Assembly: GCA_900550465.1 (NCBI GenBank)
Contig: URSC01000010.1
Location: forward strand, 35,909-99,908
Length of the DNA: 64,000 nt
Direction of reading: 5' to 3'
DNA from: an uncultured Alistipes sp.
Lineage (GTDB): Bacteria > Bacteroidota > Bacteroidia > Bacteroidales > UBA932
Below, one piece after another: positions 55,179-63,073 of the stretch; the first letter of the stretch is position 1, and each line of letters opens with the position of its first letter. The notes beneath the pieces were generated by a model. It saw only the letters and a program-made list of their open reading frames with translations, searched no databases and was not told the origin of the DNA. Position numbers and translations under genes: made by a program.

Positions 55179-55217
55179 AGGCCGACCCAAAAAGTTTTTT
55201 GAGGTCGGCTTCCTTTT
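55179..55217 (+). terminator. Terminator between array members 7 and 8
   Basis: Stem GCCGACC (55181-55187) against GGTCGGC (55203-55209), then a T-rich run. With the 282-nt gap it separates member 8 from the rest. The remainder of the gap (55218-55416) shows no gene; it has two copies of AATCGTAAA and no clear TAnnTTTG box. Confidence 0.8.
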
Positions 55218-55416
55218 AGTAGAAGACCTGCCGACCTTGCGCACCCACACCTCCCGCATTTCCCCATTTGGTGTACGCTATGTCATCTTTTGCGGGCAAA
55301 ACCGACCTGTAGCCCATTAATCGTAAATTTTAGGTTACAAATCGTAAAGCCCCTACTCCATCGTATCGGTAACTTTACCAAAATTTTGATATTACAAACC
55401 AAACACTTATACAGTC

Positions 55417-58400
55417 ATGACCATGAAAAAGATCTTATTGTCCTTCCTGGCACTCGGCGGCCTGCTGTTCGCCTCCTCATGCCAGATGGACGAGCCCGAT
55501 GCAGGCACCCTGACGGGCGAAGTCGACTTCTCTATCACCGCCGGCATTCCCAGCGGAATCACCACTTATAGCCCGACAGACGGAGATGCATTCTCCCATC
55601 TGGGCGGTATCAACAACGTTACAGGTGACTACGTACTGCGCTTCATCCTCGAAGTATATGACGGAGATGCTGTCGCATATGAAGAGATTAAATACCTGGA
55701 TGACTTCTCAAATCCCAATGTCACATTCAACCCCCGCCTCCTTGCAAAGGAATATGATTTCGTATTCTGGGCGGATTTCGTGGCAAAACCTTCTGCTGAA
55801 GGATCAACTCCAACAGACCTTTACTACTCCACAGCCAATCTTTCGTCCATTGAGTACACTCAGGCCGTGAAGGAAACCCCTACCGTCCTCACCACAGACT
55901 TGGTGGATGCCTACACAGCCCATCAGCAGATAGACCTGAGTGAAAGCAGTAAGAACGTAAATGTCACCCTCACCCGCCCCTTCGGCAAGATCCGACTGCT
56001 GGCCACGGACAATCCGCAGAATATAGAAAATCAGAATTCGAATATTCCCGTTTATGCAACCATTGCGTTCACCGATGCAACGGTACCCACAACTTTTAAC
56101 GCACGCAAAGGCGAAGCATATGAGCCGGATCTCAGCGTAACAGGATATACTTTCACCGCTGTAAAGGAGCCCAGTCCGGTCGTAACCGGCCACAGCGACC
56201 TTGCTCAAGAGGGTAATTTTGCATACCTCCTCGGCCAGACCTACTTCTTCGAGTCTCCCGTATCAACTGCCTACAAAATGACTGTTACCGTCAATAACGC
56301 AACTGAACAGATAGGCTACCGTGAACTCACCAACATCCCCGTATCCGCCAACAAGCTCACCACCGTCATCGGCAACTTCTACACCAACGAAGGCAACCTG
56401 GAAGTAATCGTGGAAGACAAGTTTGGAAATGATGAAGAAGTAATCAGTGCCGACAAGTGGGACGGAACATCATCAGCCCTTCCCATAATCAATGATGATG
56501 CGCAAACTGTAGATGTCAATTCGGCAGCCCAGCTTGCCGGATTCGTAGGACTCGTAAATGCCGGTAACACATATGAGGACTATACTGTCACTCTTCATTC
56601 CAGTCTCGACCTCAACGGCGAGGAATGGACTCCGATCGCAACAGGTGCTCGCAGCGGCAGCTCTCCTTCCGGAAACAGCTTCAAAGGCACATTTGACGGA
56701 AACGGCAATACCATCTACAACCTGTCAATAAAAGAGGATCCGGAAAATGCAGATCAGGCCATCGGTCTCTTCGGAATAGTCGACGGAGGTACGGTCAAGA
56801 ACCTCAAGTTTGAGAATGTCAACATCAATGTTCCGTCAAGTGAAATGGCTGCCGCAGCAGTCGGAATGCTCACAGGCGGCGGTACCGTCAGCGGAATAGA
56901 AGTGGTAAGCGGCTCAATTAAGGCTATAAGGGGCAACGGAGCTGTCGTCGGCCGTATGACCAAGAGCGGTACTATCAGTACTTGTACCAACCATGCCGCC
57001 ATCACCGGCACCGGTGCCAACATTGGAGGTATCGTCGGAGCGGCCTACTACACGGAAAATGGCAGCACGATGACGATAGAAGACTGCCATAACTACGGAA
57101 CAGTGAGTGGTACAGCCGGCGCAGTCGGCGGCATCGTAGGTCTGTCCGCTGCAAATGTAATCAACTGCACCAACGAAGCAGCCATCACCGGCAATGGTCC
57201 GGATGTGGCCGGAATCGTGGCCGAACAGCAGAACGCCGGAAGCATCACCGGCTGCGTCAACAAAGGGGACATCACCAACAATGCAAGTGCATACGGCACA
57301 GGCGGCATCGTAGGCTGGATAAGATACAATGGTACTACTGACAATTATCCGGCAAAGAATGTCATTGAGGTCAGCGGAAATACCAACTATGGTTCCGTCA
57401 AGGGCGGTAATGACGCCGGCGGTATAGTCGGTACGGTCTACAACCTCGGCACTGTCACCGACAACTACAACTACGCCCCTGCCCTTAGCGCCAACACCTT
57501 TGCCGCAGGCATAGTAGGAAATGCCCAGTTTACAGAAGAAGCCGTAGGCATGGAGGAAAGCAACATGGTTTACGTGACCGGCAACTTCACTACCACAAGC
57601 CTCGACAACATTACCGCTTCCAACAAGGACCTCTTCGTCTATATTAATAACAAAGAGTATGTCACAGAGGAAAACAACACCTTACTGCTCAATACTGCCG
57701 GACAGCTCAGTTCTTTCGCTACTGCTGTCAACGGCGGCAACACATTCTCTGGCACCAACGTTGCCCTCGGTGCGGACATCGACCTCAACAACATGAATTG
57801 GACTCCAGCAGGGACCTCCACAGATGCATTCAAGGGTACCTTTGACGGACAGGGGCACACCATCCGCAATCTGAAGATATCCGGACTGGACAACTCCACC
57901 ATCGTCGGTCTCTTCGGAAGACTGAACGGCACTGTCAGGAATCTGGTAATTGACGGAGCCGACATCTCACATACATCTGACGGAAACGGTGGAATAGGAG
58001 TCGTTGCAGGCTCCATCTACAACACAGGCCTCATCGAGAATGTGACTGTAAGAAACGCAAATATAGCGGGAAACAGATGGACCGGCGGAATCGTGGGATA
58101 CATCTACGGCTCGGTTAAAGATTGCAGTGTGAGCAATATCGAAATCACTCTAATACCCGATAAACTGACCGATAATAACGACAACGGAGACAAGGCAGGC
58201 GGAATCGTCGGCATGTCGGCTTCGGACAACGGCGGTGAGGTAACAGGCAACACCGCTGATAATGTAACCATAAAAGGCTATCGCGACCTCGGCGGTATCG
58301 CAGGAGCAGCCAACGCCAGCGCTTTAACGGGCAACAATGCATCAAATATAACAATCACTGTCGATCAGGTCAACAGATGGTACGGTGATAAAACTGCCAA

Positions 58401-59316
58401 TGCCGGTATTATCCTCGGCCGCAAACTTGATAACAGTACCCTTGACGGCAGTAATACTGAAAGTGGAGAAAACTCCATATCCAAGTCCTACCTGATATCG
58501 CAAGGGAGCGACAAGATCGATGCCAATGGCGTGATTTTATTTACCCCTGAATCTAACAGCACATACATTGTGGCAGAAGGTAATTATAACGGAATACAAG
58601 TGTATATTAACAACCATTCTGACAATATTACAAATGTATCTATGATTGCCCAAAACAATAAAGTTACAATCAATGGGAATGTAATGTTTGGCACACATTC
58701 AAACAGAGCTAGAAGCATTCCAGCTTCTATATTATTTGAAGGATTTACTGTAAATGGAGAACTTCGGTTAGATATATGTGGAAAAGTTGTCGCGCAGAAC
58801 AATACTGCCGCCCAGTTGACAGTCAAGACATTGGGCTTAACGGACAACCAGCCTTATACTCCAGACATAACCTTGACCAGAAACACGATAGATGGTACCT
58901 TGAGTAAAGATCCCCTGAAGTATGGAATTTATATTGTTCCAAATGTAACCGAATACAAGCTGACAGTTGAAGACAATACTATACAGAATGTTAGTAGCCA
59001 TGGATTTGCCATTCAGGGAAACGGTGACGGTTCCGCTACAACTACAATTGGGGAATATTCCATTACAGGTAATACATTTGAGTCATGGGGACTTGGGGAA
59101 AAAGAGAACAGAGGTGCCGTCAAAGTCTGGGCGGATACCGAGATTGCTCCTGAGAATTTGACTGGCTCCAGTGTTAATGCCCTCTCTGAAAAGGCTAAAA
59201 CATTTGTCAACCACATTCTAGACAAAAATAATAATAACACATTCCCGTCACAGCTTCTAGACAATTGCTGTATTTTCGAATTCTACGGATTTGCGTTCGA
59301 TTCATTGGAAGAATAG
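55417..59316 (+). CDS. Modular adhesin, array member 8: module plus GLUG repeats and beta-helix
   Basis: 1299 residues. Module to about 338 (FASSC lipobox, YVLRFILEVY, YDFVFWADFV, LTRPFGKIRLLATD, NKLTTVIGNFYTNEG). From about 350 to 1010 come repeats with GLUG-type motifs (FKGTFDGNGNTIYNL, AIGLFGIVDGGTVKNL, GGIVGLSAANVINCTN, KAGGIVGMSASDNGG), known from bacterial surface adhesins. The last 290 residues look like another beta-helix and are AT-richer. It has its own upstream gap with a terminator, so it is probably expressed separately. ATG at 55417 or 55423. Confidence 0.85.
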   Translation: MTMKKILLSFLALGGLLFASSCQMDEPDAGTLTGEVDFSITAGIPSGITTYSPTDGDAFSHLGGINNVTGDYVLRFILEVYDGDAVAYEEIKYLDDFSNPNVTFNPRLLAKEYDFVFWADFVAKPSAEGSTPTDLYYSTANLSSIEYTQAVKETPTVLTTDLVDAYTAHQQIDLSESSKNVNVTLTRPFGKIRLLATDNPQNIENQNSNIPVYATIAFTDATVPTTFNARKGEAYEPDLSVTGYTFTAVKEPSPVVTGHSDLAQEGNFAYLLGQTYFFESPVSTAYKMTVTVNNATEQIGYRELTNIPVSANKLTTVIGNFYTNEGNLEVIVEDKFGNDEEVISADKWDGTSSALPIINDDAQTVDVNSAAQLAGFVGLVNAGNTYEDYTVTLHSSLDLNGEEWTPIATGARSGSSPSGNSFKGTFDGNGNTIYNLSIKEDPENADQAIGLFGIVDGGTVKNLKFENVNINVPSSEMAAAAVGMLTGGGTVSGIEVVSGSIKAIRGNGAVVGRMTKSGTISTCTNHAAITGTGANIGGIVGAAYYTENGSTMTIEDCHNYGTVSGTAGAVGGIVGLSAANVINCTNEAAITGNGPDVAGIVAEQQNAGSITGCVNKGDITNNASAYGTGGIVGWIRYNGTTDNYPAKNVIEVSGNTNYGSVKGGNDAGGIVGTVYNLGTVTDNYNYAPALSANTFAAGIVGNAQFTEEAVGMEESNMVYVTGNFTTTSLDNITASNKDLFVYINNKEYVTEENNTLLLNTAGQLSSFATAVNGGNTFSGTNVALGADIDLNNMNWTPAGTSTDAFKGTFDGQGHTIRNLKISGLDNSTIVGLFGRLNGTVRNLVIDGADISHTSDGNGGIGVVAGSIYNTGLIENVTVRNANIAGNRWTGGIVGYIYGSVKDCSVSNIEITLIPDKLTDNNDNGDKAGGIVGMSASDNGGEVTGNTADNVTIKGYRDLGGIAGAANASALTGNNASNITITVDQVNRWYGDKTANAGIILGRKLDNSTLDGSNTESGENSISKSYLISQGSDKIDANGVILFTPESNSTYIVAEGNYNGIQVYINNHSDNITNVSMIAQNNKVTINGNVMFGTHSNRARSIPASILFEGFTVNGELRLDICGKVVAQNNTAAQLTVKTLGLTDNQPYTPDITLTRNTIDGTLSKDPLKYGIYIVPNVTEYKLTVEDNTIQNVSSHGFAIQGNGDGSATTTIGEYSITGNTFESWGLGEKENRGAVKVWADTEIAPENLTGSSVNALSEKAKTFVNHILDKNNNNTFPSQLLDNCCIFEFYGFAFDSLEE

Positions 59317-59352
59317 GTATGCCACCTTCCCAGTAGAAGGGATCATGTAGAT

Positions 59353-59394
59353 GAAGGGATCATGTCAAAATGATGGCATGGTCCCTTCTTTTTT
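59353..59394 (+). terminator. Terminator after array member 8
   Basis: A 12-bp stem with one bulge (GAAGGGATCATG against CATGGTCCCTTC) followed by TTTTTT, 37 nt after the stop. Confidence 0.9.
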
Positions 59395-59403
59395 AAATAC
59401 TTT

Positions 59404-59967
59404 CCACAACACCCACATCTCCCCCTTTTGTGGGCGGTGTGGCAACACGGCAGCAGGGCAATGCCGCCTACAGACATCTCTAGCAGCTCTCCGACATAAA
59501 CCGCCACTCCACAACGCCCACTTCTCAGCCTTTTGTGGGCGGTGTGGCAACACAGCAGCAGGGCAATGCCGCCTACAGACACCTCTCGCAGCGCTCAGGC
59601 AGAATCGCACTCTCCACAACGCCCACATCTCCCTCTTTTGTGGGCGTTGTGGCAACATGGCGGAAGGGCAATGCCGCCTAGAGATGCCTCTGAAAGTACT
59701 TCGGCAGAAACGCCCTTTCCACACCGCCCACATCTCCCCATTTTGTGGGCGGTGTGGCAACACGCCTGGAAGGCAATGCCGCCTGCAGACACCTCTTGCA
59801 GCTCTCCGGCAGAAACCACCACTCCACAACGCCCACTTCTCCCCATTTTGTGGGCGGTGTGGCAACACGACCGGAAAGTAATACCGCCTACAGACACCTC
59901 TAGCAGCACTCAGGCAGAATCGCACTCTCCACAACGCCCACATCTCCCCCTTCTGTGGGCGGTGTGG
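59404..59967 (+). repeat. Left REP-like array, six 105-bp units
   Basis: Six palindromes start at 59404, 59509, 59614, 59719, 59824 and 59929, exactly 105 nt apart. Each has a 13-nt arm (CCACAACGCCCAC), a 13-nt T-ending loop and the arm GTGGGCGGTGTGG. Units 3 and 4 are perfect palindromes. A conserved 66-nt spacer with GGCAATGCCGCC and CAGACACCTCT joins them. The array ends in two copies of a 22-nt sequence (59977-59998 and 60002-60023). No gene is called here: several frames are open only because 105 is a multiple of three. Confidence 0.93.
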
Positions 59968-60112
59968 CAACACAGCGGCAGCACCGCGACGGCAACACCA
60001 TGGCAGCACCGCGACGGCAACACGGCGAAACATGGAAGTGCACGACAGAATATCCGGCAGAAATTTTTCGTCAGGAAAAGACTTCCCGCAGCAGTTTTTC
60101 TCCAGATTTTCC

Positions 60113-60120
60113 TATCTTTG
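60113..60120 (+). promoter_or_regulatory. Probable -7 box for the RAYT gene
   Basis: TAtcTTTG at 60113-60120, 37 nt before the ATG; no clear -33 element. Confidence 0.4.
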
Positions 60121-60156
60121 CTGTATAATCATCACTAAATAGCCGGAGGGAAGAAT

Positions 60157-61110
60157 ATGAAGGGACTTTATCATTTGTGCTATACTTCTCATTCAGAGGT
60201 AATTTGCAGAAACAGGAACGATTACGGAAGGTTGATCTGCCGCATTGCTCAGACATCAGTTTCCACTTCATCGCAGATACTTGCATACGCGGTTATGTCA
60301 ACGCACGTTCATCTGATACTGCTGACAGACTCTCCGTCATCGTTTTGCAGAAGGCTGAGGCATTCATACACATCCAGTTTCAACTGTAAATATTCCAGAA
60401 AAGGGACACTTGGCGATAAATACTTTTTCTGCAGGGAGCTGAAACACATCGAGCACATCACGGCAGCAATAAGTTATGTGCTCAGAAATCCTGTACACCA
60501 CAATGTTGCCGTGAACCCGTTCAGCTATCCATACAGTACTGTCGGCCTGTATTTCAGGAGTTCGATGGAAAGGGCTGTCCAGGAATGCGGATACGAGGAC
60601 TCTGAAAGTTTCCCAAGGCGGATACAATCCGATTCCGGACGCCTGTACAGGAAACGGGAATATCTGAAAGGAAATGTTGCATTTCTCGACACCGGAGAAG
60701 TAGACCCGTCATCGTTCGTAGAGATCAGTATGGTGGAGAACTATTTCGGCACATACAATGCATTCCAGTACAACCTGCACAGACGGGACTACCAGGAATG
60801 GGCCAGGTCCCAGATGGAAGCGGACAAAGAGGAACCCCCTGTAACTATACGGAACATAGAACCGTGGATGGAACAGAAGCAGATAGAGGCCTTCGAAAAG
60901 AAAAGTTCCCGCTGGTACAAGGAAGAGCAGATTTCCGATATGGAACTGTGCGCGGAAATAGACAGCGAAGCACAACGTCTCCGGAAAAGCAGTTACGTCC
61001 ATCTGTCGCATGAAGACAAAATGGCGATCAGCACGAAAATCCGTATGCGGCATTCCGAGTCCAACATAACTTCCGAGCAATTCGCAAGATGCTTTGGCGG
61101 CTGGGAATAA
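60157..61110 (+). CDS. REP-associated tyrosine transposase (RAYT, Y1/HUH type)
   Basis: A 317-residue IS200/IS605-like single-domain HUH nuclease. The HUH motif is VMSTHVHLILL (His50 and His52) and the nucleophile Tyr107 is in AISYVLRNPVHHNV; GDKYFFCRELKHIEH stands between them as in other RAYTs. The C-terminal half (from about 160) is helical and charged. RAYTs nick REP hairpins and are thought to spread them. The gene sits alone between two arrays of the same palindromic unit, which is the hallmark of a RAYT-REP pair. Confidence 0.88.
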   Translation: MKGLYHLCYTSHSEVICRNRNDYGRLICRIAQTSVSTSSQILAYAVMSTHVHLILLTDSPSSFCRRLRHSYTSSFNCKYSRKGTLGDKYFFCRELKHIEHITAAISYVLRNPVHHNVAVNPFSYPYSTVGLYFRSSMERAVQECGYEDSESFPRRIQSDSGRLYRKREYLKGNVAFLDTGEVDPSSFVEISMVENYFGTYNAFQYNLHRRDYQEWARSQMEADKEEPPVTIRNIEPWMEQKQIEAFEKKSSRWYKEEQISDMELCAEIDSEAQRLRKSSYVHLSHEDKMAISTKIRMRHSESNITSEQFARCFGGWE

Positions 61111-61132
61111 TCCACAATCCACAACGCCCTTG

Positions 61133-61486
61133 CCACAACGCCCACTTCTCCCCCTTTTGTGGGCGGTGTGGCAACACGGCGGGAAGCCAATGCCGCCTGC
61201 AGACACCTCTAGCAGCACTCCGGCAGAAACCACCACTCCACAACGCCCACTTCTCAGCCTTTTGTGGGCGGTGTGGCAACATGACGGGAAGCCAATGCCG
61301 CCTACAGACACCTATCGCAGCGCTCCGGCAAAAACACCCGTTCCACAACGCCCACTTCTCCCACTTTTATGGGCGGTGTGGCAACACGCCTGGAAGGCAA
61401 TGCCGCCTACAGACACCTCTCGCAGTGCTCCGGCTGAAACGTACTCTCCACAACGCCCACATCTCCCCATTTTGTGGGCGGTGTGG
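61133..61486 (+). repeat. Right REP-like array, four 105-bp units
   Basis: Palindromes start at 61133, 61238, 61343 and 61448, again exactly 105 nt apart and in the same orientation as the left array. The third has ATGGGCGGTGTGG in its right arm, otherwise the unit is the same. The first unit begins 22 nt after the RAYT stop, preceded by a partial copy (CCACAACGCCCT at about 61119-61130). Confidence 0.93.
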
Positions 61487-61491
61487 CGACA

Positions 61492-61610
61492 CGGCAGAAC
61501 ATGGAGCACGGAAGGACATGGAGCACGGCACAACACGGCGCTCGGAAGAACACGGTGCTCGGAAGAACACGGTGCACGGAAGAACACGGCGCACGGCAGA
61601 ACACGGTACC
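61492..61610 (+). repeat. 17-bp tandem repeat, seven copies
   Basis: Seven head-to-tail 17-mers of the form CGGAAGAACACGGTGCA fill 61492-61610 exactly and start where the right REP array ends. Differences between copies are mostly at positions 4-6 and 11-17. The stretch 61611-61754 that follows has no gene; it holds a TAtcTTTG box at 61720-61727 for the next gene. Confidence 0.85.
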
Positions 61611-61754
61611 TGCCATGCCGGAAGGGCTGCCAAGGCAGACCTCCCGGCCGCTGCAGGACCGCCGGCCTACGCAGCCTTGCATTTTTCGCATTTACGGCAA
61701 CATTTTCCCAACTTCGGTGTATCTTTGCGCCCCGGAATTTTAAACAATACCATC

Positions 61755-62669
61755 ATGTTGGACATCATATCACAGATGGCAGCCCTTTTCATCCTGATTC
61801 TGGTGGGTTTCGCGGCTGCCAAGATGAAAATGACAGACGGGCGTTTCTCCCAGCAGCTTTCGGTCTTCGTTATCAACATCAGCAGTCCGTGCCTGATCCT
61901 GTCATCCGTCATGGGAGACATCTCACCCGACAAGAAGCTCATCCTGCCGGTCCTGGGCATAGGAGTCATCACCTACATCCTGTTCGTGGCTGCCGCCATG
62001 CTGCTCTCGCATCTGCTGTCCAAGGACAAGGACATGCAGGGAATATACGGATTCATGCTGACCTTCGGCAATGTAGGCTTCATCGGCTACCCTATCGTGG
62101 CATCCATCTTCGGACGCTACGCCATATTCTATGCCAGCCTGCTCAACATCCCGTTCACACTTTTGGCATTCTCCCTGGGGCGCAAGATGATACAGGGCGG
62201 TGAAGGTGGGCTCAATCTGGACTGGAAGATACTCGTGTCTCCAGCCATGGTGGCCTGCTACCTTTCCGTACTCATAGTGGTTCTGGACATCAAGGGCATT
62301 CCTGACCTCATAGTGACTCCCCTCACCTTGCTCGGCAATATCACAGTCCCCGCAGCCCTGCTGATTATCGGTACGTCCATGGCGCAGATGAACCTCAAGC
62401 AGATATTTACAGGCAAGCTCGTCTGGCTGGTTTCAGCCCTGCGCCTACTCGTCCTGCCTCTGGTAATCTACCTGATCACCAAGATGATCGGCTTCAGCGG
62501 AGACATCCTCAACATCAACACGGTCCTCGCAGCCATGCCTGTGGGTACCTACGGGGCCATGTTCTGCCTGCAGTACGGCAAGGACGAGACTGTCATGGTC
62601 CAGGGCATCCTGATTTCCACCCTGCTGTCCATCATCAGCATCCCGGTCATCATGCAGATACTCTCATGA
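61755..62669 (+). CDS. AEC-family (auxin efflux carrier-like) transporter
   Basis: A 304-residue membrane protein with ten predicted helices in two halves. Recognisable are the start (ALFILILVGFAAAKMKM), FVINISSPCLILSSV, the central loop GFMLTFGNVGFIGYPI and the second-half equivalent AAMPVGTYGAMFCLQYG. AEC carriers export organic acids or other anions. The long frame that runs in from the REP array is not coding; the ATG at 61755 starts the first helix. TAtcTTTG at 61720-61727 is the likely -7 box. Confidence 0.9.
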   Translation: MLDIISQMAALFILILVGFAAAKMKMTDGRFSQQLSVFVINISSPCLILSSVMGDISPDKKLILPVLGIGVITYILFVAAAMLLSHLLSKDKDMQGIYGFMLTFGNVGFIGYPIVASIFGRYAIFYASLLNIPFTLLAFSLGRKMIQGGEGGLNLDWKILVSPAMVACYLSVLIVVLDIKGIPDLIVTPLTLLGNITVPAALLIIGTSMAQMNLKQIFTGKLVWLVSALRLLVLPLVIYLITKMIGFSGDILNINTVLAAMPVGTYGAMFCLQYGKDETVMVQGILISTLLSIISIPVIMQILS

Positions 62670-62752
62670 TGGCGGCAAATGGAACGGAAACAGTATATTT
62701 GCATCCGTAAACGGAACAATCAACCATCATCAAATATCCTGAAGTGAAAAAA

Positions 62753-63073
62753 ATGAGCTGGGTTATCCTGATAATAGCCGGACTTTGCGAGACCGGCTTC
62801 GCATTCTGCCTGGGCAAGATGAAAGAAGTCTCGGGGCCGGAGCACTGGCTCTGGGGAGCAGGCTTCATCCTGTTCCTGGCTGTCAGCATGATCCTTCTGG
62901 CCAAGGCCGTCCAGACCATCCCCATAGGTACCGCCTACCCGGTGTGGACAGGCATCGGAGCGGTAGGGACCGTCATCATGGGCATAATATTCCTGCACGA
63001 GCCCGCCACGTTTGCCCGCATCTTCTTTATCTGTACACTGATTATTTCGGTTATAGGACTGAAAATGGTATAG
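62753..63073 (+). CDS. Small multidrug resistance (SMR/SugE-like) transporter
   Basis: A 106-residue protein with four helices. The essential Glu is in AGLCETGFAFCLGKM (about residue 13), and AYPVWTGIGAVGTVIMG is the family signature of the second half. The SugE (Gdx) subgroup exports guanidinium; others export quaternary amines. The start at 62753 fits family length, with a GTG at 62744 as an alternative. TAtaTTTG at 62694-62701 is a likely -7 box. Its 3' end overlaps the converging gene by 23 nt. Confidence 0.9.
   Translation: MSWVILIIAGLCETGFAFCLGKMKEVSGPEHWLWGAGFILFLAVSMILLAKAVQTIPIGTAYPVWTGIGAVGTVIMGIIFLHEPATFARIFFICTLIISVIGLKMV

Noticed and set aside
55135..55416. Invertible promoter before array member 8
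   Set aside because: Apart from the terminator stem, no pair of inverted repeats flanks a promoter-like segment; the AATCGTAAA copies are direct, not inverted.
59351..60138. Open frames of 176-222 codons in the left REP array on both strands
   Set aside because: They arise because the 105-nt unit is 35 codons. Four frames are open at once, none has a start context, signal peptide or family likeness, and the DNA is clearly a palindromic repeat array.
59404..61486. CRISPR array
   Set aside because: The whole 105-nt unit is conserved, including the part that would be the spacer; the palindromes are joined by conserved, not unique, sequence and no cas gene is near.
61089..61754. A long frame from the right array into the AEC transporter (526 codons)
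   Set aside because: The first 222 codons are REP and 17-bp repeat sequence. The transporter family begins at the ATG at 61755, directly after a promoter-like box.
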